Assembly: GCA_021234155.1 (NCBI GenBank)
Contig: JAJEKV010000028.1
Coordinates: 10,496,134-10,560,133, forward strand
Direction: 5' to 3'
Origin: Isoetes taiwanensis
Taxonomy: Eukaryota > Streptophyta > Lycopodiopsida > Isoetales > Isoetaceae
DNA length: 64,000 nucleotides
The translations under genes were made by a program, and so were the position numbers. Under the pieces are notes generated by a model, which searched no databases, was not told the origin of the DNA, and worked only from the letters and a program-made list of their open reading frames with translations. This document shows positions 11,561 to 23,705 of this stretch, in pieces (position 1 is the stretch's first letter; every line of letters starts with the position of its first letter).

Positions 11561-12341
11561 CTACTCCAGCCATATCCGACCTCGGCAATGTCTGCAGTGT
11601 TTTGGGCACATGCTTGCAGGTTGTTGTTTCCAGATGTCGATGATGTTGTGAGTTTCAGCTTTATAGAATAAGCCCAAAATCTTGGCTGTGAGCAGGTATA
11701 GCAAATTTGCAAAATCCAATATCTAGCTTTGCAAATGGTGGCTATGCCAGAAATCTACCATGGCTTGCATTTGAGACATCTCAAAAGTCCCAATATGCTT
11801 CCATCTTGGCATGATAGATGCCTGCGATACTTTCCTGTGATGTAGATGATTGCTTGAAGGATGAGGGCCAGATGAGAAATGTCACTCCGTAAGAACCAAT
11901 TAAGAGTCTGTCACAAGCTTTGGACTCAAATTTACAGGACAAAGCATCTACTTCTTGGGAAAATCTTGACTGCCATAATTCGCGTTTAGCTTGTTTTTCA
12001 AGATTCTGATCGGAACTCCATATATATCATCCGGGAAGTGGTTTATCCGGATAAATCTCCAGTGGTTTTTCTGGACATCCGGAATCAGCCACCCCCATTC
12101 CATCCGATCCCATGGCATGCAAAATCGTCAACCCATGCCCCATTGCGCATCGCTGCATCGCATCCCCCCCATGGATCCATCACCCATCCATGCCAACCCT
12201 CCAGCCATGCCGTACCTGGGTTTCCTGCCACATTCCCTCCCTGCTGCCACAAAGGTACATGGAGGTACCTGCCTCACACTACTCGAACCAGGTCCTAATT
12301 AGGTTGGCCAACTAAGCTGAAAATTTGGTAAAATATCTTTA
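11561..12341. other. Gene-free stretch with a C-rich tract
   Basis: I see no gene. 12090-12240 is rich in CCAT and CCCC words, which keeps several short frames open without any family motif. Confidence 0.5.
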
Positions 12342-12493
12342 ATTCTGGGAAGGGACTCGCGAGAGACACAAAACCGGCATAGATAGGCTTGTCATTCATC
12401 ACAGCAGCAGTATACAATGTGTGGAAAACTAGGGAGAGAGAGAGGGGATAGCCGACCATAGGAACAATATCGGACTACCCCCTAAAAAGAAAT

Positions 12494-12596
12494 TTGCCAA
12501 GGCAAAATAAAAGGGTAATGGCGACAACTTCTCATCGGGATAAAAAACCCCGCCCTTTCGGGTTTTCGAGGAAAACCCTAATGAGAAATGGTCGCC
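12494..12596. other. Compound hairpin
   Basis: GGCGAC...TTCTCAT (12520-12535) pairs with ATGAGAA...GTCGCC (12581-12596). Inside it, AAAACCC (12544-12550) pairs with GGGTTTT (12560-12566). A small hairpin, TTGCC-AA-GGCAA, precedes it at 12494. The nested arms suggest a folded RNA or foldback DNA. No known RNA family is recognised. Confidence 0.6.
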
Positions 12597-12910
12597 AACA
12601 ACCTTGAATGTGCTGCCTGGAGAACGGAGAGAAACGAGTTGATGGCTTAACGCAAAATAGAGCACGACCCCAAGAAATCCAACGCTAAAAGCCTCCCCTA
12701 ATGTATCCATGGAGAACCGGGGAGAGGGGTGATGGCGCATGAAAGAGCAGACCCGCCAGACGGGGCGGAAAACGGTGGAATCCTCGCAAGCAATACCAAA
12801 AACTCCCAAAAAGAACACCCGTAAATGGTCAGAGAAAACAAACAGCACAAGCTGCACCAAGAAGGTCCGAAAATGAAAACAGAGGAAAAAAGAACATAAC
12901 AGAAAAAGAT

Positions 12911-13093
12911 AGCATCACCCATAGGGTGGAAAAAGCATCACCCAGCAGGTGGAGAACCATTATGTAAAAAACATGCATCACCCTCGAGGTGGAAATAAAC
13001 AAAGATAAAGCATCACCCAAATGGGTGGAGAACCATTATGTAAAAATATGCATCACCCTCGAAGTGGAAATAAATAGCATCACCTGCAGGTGG
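12911..13093. repeat. Tandem CACCC...GGGTG hairpin repeats
   Basis: The motif GCATCACCC-(3-5 nt)-GGGTGGA, each copy a short stem, recurs six or so times. Two copies of a unit of about 75 bp (12949-13022 and 13023-13093) carry it with the spacer GAGAACCATTATGTAAAAA. Two more copies appear at 14572-14616. Confidence 0.8.
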
Positions 13094-13343
13094 AGAACAA
13101 CCCAACAAGAGGGCAATGGAACAGAAACATAAGAATAGCAGGGCGATGGAACAAAAACATAAGAATAGCAACACGCACAGGTGGAGAACAACAAAGAAGC
13201 ATGAACAACAAAAAATACAAATGAAAAAGACTCATGCGCCACCGCCGCCAGGGAAGGGAGGGAAGCCACGAGAGGAGAAGAAGAGTGCACAGAGAAGAAG
13301 ACGATAACCGAGCCAAAATGAAAATGGCCTAATATAGGCGGTC

Positions 13344-13400
13344 GTCCCTTCCCAGAATGGCGATCCGATGGCTCGGATCGATGGGATTCTGGGAAGGGAC
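13344..13400. repeat. 57-bp near-perfect foldback
   Basis: A 15-bp stem (13344-13358 with 13386-13400) and, after a small internal loop, an 8-bp stem CGATCCGA/TCGGATCG (13361-13368 with 13373-13380) close on the loop TGGC. The outer arm is also the left end of the 12342 element. Confidence 0.9.
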
Positions 13401-14571
13401 TCGCGAGAGACACAAAACCGGCCGACTACCAAAGGACTTCCTCAACTATAAGCCTAGTGGTTGCAAAACCTCCAGGTGAAGCCGATAGCAAGAAGATACT
13501 CCTGCCACCACCCCCGAGCAGTCGGATAGGATAAAGGACGCAGAGAGAAAGGAGAGGAGCGAAAAAGAGGGCCGCCGGACGGAGGATCGAAGAGATGATA
13601 GGAACCGGTAGAAATTAGGCGATGAAGGATAGTGATGGGGCATGCGAATGAAGGCAAGCGAGCTAAAGAAATCGTATGACCACGGGCAAATTGGTCTCGT
13701 TTGGAGTGGCAGGAGGAGAAAGGAAACCAGGGTCCGAAAAGTCTGGAAGCTACACGTTGACGAAAACCAGCAGCGCGAGCGAGCCGTGGGGGAGAAAACG
13801 AAGCTGAAGAAGAAGAGCCGGAAGCGCCTGCTATGGACGGTATCAGCTCAATGACCTGAAAAAGAAAAGGACATTAGAGAAAAAACAATGAAAAGAAAAG
13901 CATGCCGCCATGATGACGAAGCGCCCCGGCAACAAGGCGATGAAAAACGTCTCAAAGCTTACCAATACAAGACAAACACCAACAGAATGAGCCAGCTCAG
14001 ATGAATGTCAATAAGAAAAAAGAGGTTGACAACAAGAAGTCTAAAGCAAAGAAGTTCATAATGAGGAGAGTGAAAATGCCAAGGTCCGGTTCAGGGTAGC
14101 ATAGGAGAAATGTGTAGTGATGTCAGAAGACAAATACCATATGCAAAAAACCATGAATAAAGGCCCTAATAGGAAAACAAACTTTGGCAAACGAGGGATG
14201 AGATCGAAGAAGAGAATGTAGACATACGAGCACTGAGCAAAAAGAAGGTCAAGAAGGAAACTAAAGGTAACTCGGAGCACAACGTAAAAGAAAAAATGAG
14301 GCGTAACTTCATAAACAATAAGCCCAGCCACCGCGAACCGCCAGGTGTCGAGTCAGGTGACGAAACGCGTAGCGAAGGTGAGACGAAGAGGAGTGCCAAC
14401 GACCGTGAGCGCGAGAAGAATGGGAACATGTAGAAGGCACCCATTAACGATTAAGGAGAACAAGAATGTGCATAATGGTGAAGCGGCAAACTGCAAAACT
14501 ACAAGCATCCCAAATTGATGTGAGCGATTAGAAATGAGAAAAAATCAACAATTCATGAAAAAAGAGGGGAT

Positions 14572-14616
14572 AGCATCACCCGAGGGTTGGAGAAAAGCAT
14601 CACCCAGCGGGTGGAA
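14572..14616. repeat. Two further CATCACCC...GGGTGG hairpin units
   Basis: These are two copies of the motif found at 12911-13093, about 1.5 kb downstream, which ties the two parts of the block together. Confidence 0.75.
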
Positions 14617-15474
14617 GAAAACACATGATAAACAGAAATTTGTGTCCAAATATAGCTAAATAGCAAATATGATGTATAAGGGTAGCACAATGCATAATGA
14701 TAGCGAGCTACAAATGAAGTCCCCAAAAAAGACTAAAGTTATGTTTTAAGCCCATGGATAAATACGAGAAAAGAGGAATGCAAGCCAATGAACAAATCAA
14801 CAAGAAAATAACCACAGACAAGAGCCCAACAGCTAGAAAAAGTGTAAAACACGATCGCCTTAATAACAACATGAACAATGCTATAATCCCCAAAACCACA
14901 TCAGATTATATACCGACAGAAAGCAGGATACGAAAAATGATCGAGTGAGCAGGGCAAAATAATGGACGAAACTCCCCATAACTAAAAAATCAAGGAAAGA
15001 ATATACAATATGAAAATACGACATGAAATTTAAACCAATGAGGTGAATAGGCTTCAAAGGATAAATATGGTGCAAAAGAGCCCATAAAATGCAAAAACAT
15101 GACAAAGTGCAAAAAACATGGCAAAGAGAAGAATGTGAAAAGTTGAATGAGTATAAGGAAGTGTCAAACGCAACATGCGGCGATCCCAGAAAAAGCTAAA
15201 TAGCACAAATACAAATGACGTGTAATACTAAGGCCAGAAAACCGAAAACTGAAAAGAACAATTGCAAGAACACAACGCCAAACGACAAGGTGCCAAATAG
15301 GACTCGGTAGCCCCTAGCAACAAGGGTCATAAGATCACTAAGGGACATCGACATTATCTCTACATGTCTCTACATTGGCTCTACATTGCTTCTATCAGGG
15401 ACATATGTACACAGTCCAAAAGAGTCGATTCATGATAAATAACCAATCCTCCTATAGAAATGGAAAATACCCAC

Positions 15475-15715
15475 ATTCATGTATCTAGATAAAATTGAGC
15501 AAGCCACCACGTGATGAAAAAGTGGCAGAGATATCGGTCCACCAACCTAAAGCCCATAAAGCACCAATAGAAGAAAAATCATCGAACACATAAAATGCAT
15601 GTATCTAAGCAAAACGGAGGAGCCATAGCCCATAAAAAAATCAATAGAATAAAAATCATCTAGCACATAGAAAAAATGCATGTATCTAAGCAAAATGAAG
15701 GAACCACCATATGAT
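15475..15715. repeat. Degenerate tandem repeat, about 75-85-bp unit
   Basis: Three successive units share CCCATAAA...AAAAATCATC...ATGCATGTATCTAAGCAAAA with indels between them. Confidence 0.75.
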
Positions 15716-16264
15716 ACAAAAAATGTTTCCATTGATCGTATTCTAAGACAAGAAACCGTCAAAGAGTAGGTCCCATTATGTCTAGCAATGTCAAAGGCAA
15801 CTCTAGATGCGAAAACAAGAAGAGAACCCGGTATAGTACTCATAAGAACCATCAAAAATCAATAATCGTAAAAGAATACTACAAAGGAACTTACCATAGT
15901 AAATATGTGAACAACAAGCATCGACATGACCCTAAGCAAAAAACCCCTAACATATGGAATACTGGGAACACAAGCCATGTAGCAATATTGAAAATAACTA
16001 AGATGGCATACACAAGTCAGGTAACAATATTTAAACAACTGGCAACAGACATAAAAAGACAAAGTGCAACCTGGCAAATGTGGTGAATAAATCTCGGGCA
16101 ATCAAAAGAATGAAACCATGAGAATGCAGCATATAAAATAGAAAAACAACAAAGACAAAATTCCGAGGAAACAACACGTAGGCCACAGAAAAAAACTAAA
16201 GTAAAAATGCGGCCCAGAACATAAACAAGAAAATCAACCGGAATAACCCAGACAACTGTTGAAG

Positions 16265-16890
16265 AGTGCGATGCATCAAAAAACAAGATAAACCACAAGT
16301 GCAAAAAATAAAACCCAACAACTATGGGAAACCTAGAATGTAGAAGATAATACCACCCGAATAACGTATACCACCTGAGCCAAGTGTAGTGCATCACACG
16401 TAAGATACAAACACAAGTGCAAAAGATAAAACCCAAACCACCATGAGGAAATCCTAAACACAGAAAAGAATGCCACATATAACCACATGGGAACCACAAT
16501 AACATACAAAAAAGATACATGTCGGAGAAATAACACGCAATTGAGGCCATACTGCAACCTACCATGGAAATGGAATGCATCAATGTAAAAAAGACAAATG
16601 CAACCCGGAAGATGGTGGCCACAAATCTATAGGCAATAAAAAGATAATAAACCAAGAGATCGCAAATAGAATTATGAAAACAAGACAACATCCCAAGTAA
16701 ACGACCCACAAGACGAAAACGAGGTAAAAAAAGAGCGGAGGAACATAAACAAGAGAAAAAAAAATGAGGAGAGCATAGACCCATTTAAATAGTATGGTGC
16801 ATCGAATCCACGATAAAAACACAAGTGCAAAGAAGAAAAATCCGAAAACAACCATGAAAAAGCCTCAAATTCAAAGGATAATGTCACATA
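16265..16890. repeat. Degenerate interspersed repeat units
   Basis: Three units share GTGCATC...ACACAAGTGCAAA...AAACCC...CATGAGGAAA-type words (near 16268, 16390 and 16796). Divergence is high. Confidence 0.6.
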
Positions 16891-18040
16891 TATAAAAACT
16901 AGATGTCCATCAACTTGGAAAAGGTAACATACGAAATAGATAACATGGGAGGGAAAAACCACCCCCTAAAACAAAAGCCCCTAGATGCCTCATATTCTAA
17001 TGCAATTATGAATAAGACATGAGAAAAATATAACAATCGAAAACCCCGCATAGGAAAAAGAAAAGGGACACCCAAATGATAGAAAATATAATGTAAATGT
17101 GACTCGTAATTCACTCCGAGGGTATATGTAAAAGGGGCATAAGATAACCTATGTAACCATTATAAAAAATCAAAGGCTATGAAAAGACCATGATAAGTAA
17201 AATAGGGGCATAAGACAAATAGAAACCGATGGAGAAAATATGGTGAAAAGAGGAACAAACGCCAGATAAATGAGATGATCCAATATAGGCAAATGATCAT
17301 GCATATCGTAGCGTCAAAAGTCCCAGTAAGCACAAATGAGAAGAAAAAGATGCCAAACCCATAATTAAATGCAAATCCCAAACCAAATCCCCATGAACAA
17401 TAGTTGAAAATAATGATGTAGGCAGCTAACTAAAACATAAAACGACTTGAACAATATAAAAATTGTGAGCTAAGGAAACATAAAAGGCTAAGAGACATGG
17501 ACGAACCCAGAACCACGAACAATTGACAAAATCCAAAGGCCTTTTATCCAACAACGACATTTGTTCACCTACGCTCACAATGATGATCTACGAGAATAAG
17601 CAAGGAAATTCCTAAAGTGGACAACCCAAGGATAAAATCAAAATACAAATAAATGAAGATTAAGCAACGAGTTGGATACGGCATGCCCAAAACACCCCAT
17701 GAAAGCCAATGTATGATATAGAACCAGTCAAAACATCTGCATCGTTTAACAAATCTACAGATTTTTCTCCATTCGTAAAAAAGAGGCAAACATGCGTAAA
17801 CAAAAAGGAGATAGAGCATTCGATGGAGCAAATTCTGAAATAGTGTCGCCAGCCTAAAGCATTTCTGTAAAAAAGTAAGAGGAGAGGACGGAATCTCTGG
17901 CCCTATGGCAGCTATGGGAGTTGTTGAACTATTACACATGTGGAAAAAAGGTGTAAAGCCAGGTGCGGCCAAGTATAAAAAGAAAAAGATAAAAGCAGAA
18001 TAGGAAAAATAGATGCAGATTGAATTGAAAAGGTTGAAGG

Positions 18041-19878
18041 TTCAATAAATCTTACTACTATCCCAACAATCAGACAATGGCATGAGAGATCGAGCCATAC
18101 ACATCTAAATAACATCCATTACATGATCAAGAAAAACATGATCAAGGCAGATGAGAAAACACGTGGAAACCTTGTATGTGAAGGATGTATATTAGGAAAA
18201 CATACTCGACTTAGCTTCAAGAAATCAACAAAAAGAGAAAAAGGAATTTTGGATCTGATCCACACCAATTTATGTGTTCCTATTAATGTGACAAGTTTAA
18301 GTGGCAAAAGATTCTTTATAACATTTATAGATGATTTCTCAAGAAAAACAAAATGCTATATTTAAAACATAAAGATCAAGCCTTCTCGGCATACAAAATG
18401 TATGAATAAGAGGCTGAGAGAGAAACTGAAAAAGGGATCAAATGTGTTAGATCAGACAGAGGGGGAGAATTCCTGTTATATGAATTTAATAAATACTGTA
18501 GAGATCATAAAATCAAAATACAACTGACATGCAGATATACTCCACAACAAAATGGTATTGCGAAAGGAAGAACAGGACTATACTTTTGCAGTGAGGTCGA
18601 TGCTCAAGCAATCAGGTATGCCAAACTATCTCTGGGATGAAGCAGTTAAAACTGCAGTATTCATTCAAAACAAACTTCCATCAGCTTCCATCAAAGGTAA
18701 GACCCCAGAGGAAATGTGGAATGGTAATACTCCATCTTATGACATGTTTAAAACCTATGAGCTTATGCTCATGTTCCAAACGAGCTTAGAAGAAAACTTG
18801 ATGACAGATCAGTAAAATGTTATCTTGTAGGTTATGATGAACAAGCAAAAGCTTATAGGTTGTTTGACCTGAACAAAAGATGCATTATAATCAGTAGAGA
18901 TGTTACTTTTGATGAGATATGTGTGTACAAAAACAGAAACAATGTACTCGCAGCCAAGGAGCATTAAAGAGGAGAAACTCAATGAACAATGATGTATATG
19001 ACTCTGACAGTGAGACAGAAAAACATGAACAGCCAATGCAAGGGGAATTTGAAGCTGAAGAAAGTTCAATGCAAGGGGAATTTGTTGACACTCAGACTAA
19101 TGCTGGCAGCAAAGATACATCAACTCAACAAATACATAAGGAAAGAAAAAGGAGAAAAACTGAAGTTGAAAAACTAAAGGAGTAGTTGGACATCAACATT
19201 TTAGATTATGGCAGAATGGAAGATGGCACAAGTAGAAGATTACACAAAGAAATTGTGGACATCAATTATATACTAGCTCTACTTGAACCTGAAATACCAC
19301 TGAATTATGAGCAAGCTATTAGGTCAGGGAACTCTGAAAAATGGAAACAAGCCATGCTGGAGGAAATGCAAGCTTTTGACAGGACCAACACCTATGAGGT
19401 TGTTGCAAAACCTATAGACAAAATTGTGATTGGCAGCAAATGGATTTATAAGTTAAAAACAGGACTGAATGGTGAACAAAAATATAAGGCAAGGCTGGTG
19501 GCACAAGGATTCACACAAAGAAAGGGTATGGATTATAAAGAGACATTTTCTCTAATAGTTAAACTAACCAGTATAAGTGTCTTACTAGCTTTTGCAAATG
19601 CAAACAATTTTGAGGTGCACCATATGGATGTAAGTACAGGATTTCTAAATGCTAAGCTCGATGAAGAAGTATATATGCAACCAGCATCTGGGTTTGAAGT
19701 TGAACAAGAAGGTATGGTATGGAAACTCAAGCGTGGGTTAAAGCAATCCCCTAGAATGTGGTACAAATGCATTGGTGAGTATTTGCAGGAACAGGGTTTT
19801 AACAACTTAAATGATGGAAATCTCTATCTTGAATAAAGGGGATCGATTCTGCATTATTGATTTATATATGGACTAGAA
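18041..19878 (+). mobile_element. Copia-type retrotransposon pol, decayed and truncated
   Basis: Domains run in Copia order: a GAG-pre-integrase with WHERSSHTHL and CEGCILGKHTRLSF (18070-18215), integrase with FITFIDDFSRKT (18328 on) and SDRGGEF, then YTPQQNGIAKGR (18538 on), and reverse transcriptase with NYEQAIRSGNSEKWKQAM, KARLVAQGFTQ and VHHMDVSTGFLNAKL (19300-19650). Two of the three integrase catalytic acids are replaced: IHTNLC has Asn for Asp, and QQNGIAK has Lys for Glu. Several frameshifts separate the blocks. The RT stops at the YVDD catalytic box, reading YMD then TAG, exactly where a Helitron terminus begins. RNase H, the 3' LTR, gag and protease are not visible in the window. 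Confidence 0.92.
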
Positions 19879-19896
19879 AAAGTGCCCAGACTGGGC
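19873..19896 (-). mobile_element. Helitron 3' terminus 1
   Basis: Read on the minus strand, the hairpin GCCCAG-T-CTGGGC (19896-19884) is followed by 7 nt and CTAG ending at 19873, then a host T. This is the classic plant Helitron 3' end with insertion between A and T. The host is the Copia RT active-site codon run. The 5' end (TC...) would lie to the right and was not identified. Confidence 0.7.
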
Positions 19897-20456
19897 TTTT
19901 CATCGAGATTAAATTCAATAGTTAATAAGAAGATGATTTATAATTTAAGGCATGCCAATTCATATATATTGTCATTTCCATTATTTTGTAACATGGTTAT
20001 TTCTATATTTCTAATCTAAGTTACGAATTTGTAGACAAAAAACCATGTTTTCAAAAGCTTTGCATAGTCTGCAATATCTTTGAACGACATGTATCCATAG
20101 AAAACAAAATCCGATGTTGTGGGCTAAAGTTGAAAAACATGTAAAGTCATCATGCAACTTTTATTTCTTTTCTTACATTTTATTCAAAATAAATAGATAA
20201 ATATTAACATGTGGCTTTTTACATCGTATATACACATTTCACATTCCTTAACACGAGTTGAAGACGGTGGCTACACTGTAAGCATTTTTGGGTGACACTA
20301 TAATTGTATGGACCTACATAGAGATTATCTATTAAGAAATTCAATAGTCATTGAAATGTAACGAGCTTGGCCCGTTAGCAGGCATGTAATTTACATTTCG
20401 TTATTGATGCTTATGGAGAATATTCTAATTGATCATTACATGAGAAATACATACTA
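19897..20456. other. Interior of the Helitron 1 copy, AT-rich
   Basis: No coding sequence is visible. It is probably part of a non-autonomous Helitron whose 5' end was not found. Confidence 0.35.
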
Positions 20457-20486
20457 CTAGAAACGTGTGCCCGGCGATGCCGGGCA
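20457..20486 (-). mobile_element. Helitron 3' terminus 2
   Basis: Read on the minus strand, TGCCCGGC-ATC-GCCGGGCA (20486-20468) is followed by 7 nt and CTAG ending at 20457, then T. The hairpin-to-CTAG spacing equals that of terminus 1, and both read GTGCCC...CTAG-like, so they may belong to related families, one nested in or abutting the other. Confidence 0.72.
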
Positions 20487-21884
20487 TTAGTTGTGGATGT
20501 GCGAAATAGGTATACATAATGAAGTGTGTAAGTGGAGTAAAGAGTTGTAAATATAATTGTGTTCATAAACATAATAGAGTGCCTATGGCGAATTGTAGTT
20601 TAGGGAGGTCGAGCATTATCCATGGACGTGTGGAATGGGCAGGAATAATGGAGCATGGAGTGGAATAGAATGGATAGATGATCAAGGAAGGTCACCATGA
20701 AGTTTAACCTTTAAGGTTGGTCTAGGATTTCGTATTTGTGAAAGGCACCGAGGTGGTTATTTTCTTTCATCTTACGCTAGAGAGGCTGAGGTGTATTGAA
20801 TTTAAAAATGAAGAATCGTTATACTTGACACCAAACGTGAGAACCACTAATTATTACTTGCCATAATTGCAAGATTTACCTTAATAGTTCTTGTCAAAAG
20901 TGTGGCATTGCATGTGTATTCCTGCAGGCACAAATTCCTAACCACCCATATGCATCCATAATTGGATAGCATAAAATATCCTTCCCTGATGCAGGCAGGA
21001 TCATAGTTAAGTCTCATAGTTGCTGGACAATATGGAATGCTGGCTGAAGGAGAAATGCCATTTGCTAGAAATCTTCAAAACTTAAATGACATTCAATGCA
21101 AAAAGAAATTGATGAGTTATAGCTCTTATGCAAGAAATGAAAATTTTGTGATTTTCTAGCCTATTGCAATATGAGGTTTGTTGCAATATCTGGATTTAGA
21201 CTGCTCATGGCCCGTGCTAATGGCCATTATTTCTTTCAATCGACACAACACCAAAAACTTTGACAGCCTTTCCTGCAAAATATTCTCTCAAAGAATTTAA
21301 TATGATGGCAAGTATAATATCCAGCAAGCTGAATTTTGTCAAATATTGATTTAGTTCACAACTACAAAGAACTCACAAAGTTTGAATCGCACGTTTGGTT
21401 AAATCACCTCTCTTGGAGCTCCAATATGTAGAATTTCAGCCATTCTCTGCATGCGCATACTATCATTCTGGCCGGACATAGGCTTTGGCTCTTTTAAGTG
21501 CTTACATGACAGAAGCAAGCTAGACTATATCAAATAATCTAGTTCTGGCCAAGTTAGTTACTTAGTTGAAAAGAAACATAAGTTGTACCTTTCTAATTCT
21601 AATGAGGTACAATGGAAATTAGCACCTTATTTTTTTCCTGAGCACAGTTTTCTCCTGCAAAAAAACCGCTCCAGATAGTATTTCAAAAATAGCACGGATG
21701 GCTGCATCTGTAAAAGATTCCCATCCCCTCTTAGTATGGAAATTAGAATGATGTCCGACAACTGATCATGGTATGATATTTTAGTGGAATACTTAAATCT
21801 GTCCATGTACAAAAATGAAAAGTTGCAGTGAGAACTGTATTAAAGAGTAGCACACCCTAAGATAAAAAGAAAGTTGATGTTTAC
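20487..21884. other. Gene-free AT-rich stretch
   Basis: It probably includes Helitron interior on the left. I recognise no gene or repeat family. Confidence 0.4.
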
Positions 21885-23705
21885 CCTGCATGAACAAAGA
21901 AGCGCCATGAGCCATCCATATTAAAAAGGTCTGGGGGAAATGACATTTTACCACAAAATGCATGAGATAAAAATCTCTTTATGAATATACAACTTAGCAA
22001 TAGGAATAAGAATCAACATATAGTAGAAACAAAATATTTGGATCACGGAGAAATTGGTCAGGAAGCTGTCACCTCAGAGGTTCCACCAGCATCAACCATC
22101 AGGTCGAAGTACCCACTAACCAAGCAGCATAAAAAATCTACCTTCAACAATCAACCTGCATGGGTTTCCCTTGCATCTCTGGATTCAATGAGCCTTTTCT
22201 TCTGTTCAAAGATGCCAAGACCCTAAAAAGTTCAATAAAAAGTTCAGATATGACCTTCCAATGCTTCAAATACAGTTATACGCAGTAATGGTGTTGTACC
22301 TATAGATCTTAAAACTGTGCATTATGCATTCCAATTATGTAAAGAACAAAAAAGAAGGATCATATGATCAAATCCAGATAGAATTTTGTCAAATTACTCA
22401 TTGCATATGAATGGATCTTTAACTGCACCATCCTTTAGCCACGACCAGAATATGTCTTTACACTGTTGTGCAAACGTCTTGCAGAAGGGAGGAGTTCAAA
22501 ACTTACACAATCTACAAATAAGTTGGCCTTTGTGTTCATTTGCATTTAGCAAGCTTTAGTTTCTCCAGCAGGACACATGATTGTATAGAAAATAAAATAT
22601 CAACAGGATGAGATTCCTAGGAAACATTTAACTGTGGGCAGACCTACACTTTGATTTCAGACGATTTTGAGAACATCCGAGATTTCTGGATTGATTGACA
22701 AATTGAATTCCTTACGAAATTACAAAACGCACCTTGATTATGCATCTGAACAGTACACATGATATCTAGAACATATTCCATATAAACTAATAGCCTACTA
22801 ATAAGTGTAACTATCTCATGTCACCTCTGCATAGAATTGATGGAAGATCAATTATGATGCAGCAAAATGTGATGCAAATGATATCAAGCTATATTAAGCT
22901 CGTTGCACATGCTAGATCAAAAATGGAATGCTGCAAATCTAAGCAAGGGTAAATCTTCATTTTTATAGTTAGAAGCTTAAAAAGAGTTCAAGTACCTCTT
23001 TGTTTATAGTGCTGCTATTGAAGCACATGTATAAGACATCAATGTGATCGGTGTCTTATGCCTAGTAGCTTTCAAAATGTCTGCTCTATGCATGTAACAC
23101 TGAGACTTAAACTTTGTAAAGACAACAAAGAAGAAGGCTGACCAAGCAGTGGCACGCTGCCTCTGCAATAAATTTAAAGTTTACAGACCATAAATGGAAT
23201 GGACGAATTTCCTACCTAGATCAAGTGCTCTTCAATTACGGCTATCGATATGCATTAACGAAGGGAGAAAGCTTTAGGATTACAATGCAGTTACCTAAAG
23301 CCAGCAGCAAGAAAGCTGCCAGAAAGCTTTATCCTTATGTTCAAAACTTTTCCTGCAAGACGCCTGCACCAAAAACATTTTTACATAAGCATAGGAGCTA
23401 AAATTTAGGACAAAGCATAAAGAATGATTTACTCAGTGCATATAATAGAAGGTGGGTCAATTCACATCTGAAAAATGGCAGTCACACCTATTTTCGTCTC
23501 CACTGAACCTTGCAGGAAAAGAAATATTCTGCATGTTAAACGTCCGATGCCGCAAAGTCATGCTCTAACAAAAATACTAGTCGTGGACGAAATCTTTCGC
23601 CAAAAATGACACCTCCAGCATAAATGAGATCAAATCATGGAGTGCCTCACCTCCAGTAGAATGATTCTAACCCGACCCTTGGAAGCCCAAAACGACCTGT
23701 TGCTC
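21885..23705 (-). CDS. Possible exons of an unrecognised multi-exon gene
   Basis: Four minus-strand segments have clean acceptors and donors and stay open in one consistent phase: 23705-23651, 23363-23295, 22222-22156 and 21930-21885. The reading gives pieces such as GRFGLPRVGLESFYW and RLAGKVLNIRIKLSGSFLAA. I do not recognise the protein. The first and last exons are not identified, and the third segment is also open in another frame. It could be a real gene, a pseudogene, or chance among AT-rich introns. Confidence 0.28.

Larger units (their letters stand above)
12342..13358. mobile_element. Possible small element bounded by 15-bp inverted ends
   Basis: ATTCTGGGAAGGGAC at 12342-12356 and its exact reverse complement at 13344-13358 bound a segment of about 1 kb. 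The left end, extended to 37 bp (12342-12378), recurs identically at 13386-13422. I see no transposase and no convincing target-site duplication, so a foldback or MITE-like element is only a suggestion. Confidence 0.35.
13423..18040. other. T-poor, A-rich block without recognisable genes
   Basis: The plus strand is strikingly poor in T and rich in A over more than 4 kb. That removes stops from the minus strand and produces long but meaningless open frames, including one of 255 codons at 16784-16017. Degenerate tandem units occur inside. I see no gag, transposase or host-gene motif. It adjoins the Copia fragment and could be its decayed 5' part or an unrelated decayed satellite. Confidence 0.5.

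Noticed and set aside
12911-13093. CRISPR-like array of repeated hairpins
   Set aside because: Units are degenerate, spacing is irregular, no cas genes exist and the genome is eukaryotic.
16017-16784. 255-codon open frame on the minus strand
   Set aside because: It lies in the T-poor block, where the minus strand has few stops in every frame. Neighbouring overlapping frames are similarly open. The composition (Phe, Cys, Leu rich) is what T-rich DNA gives, and no motif is present.
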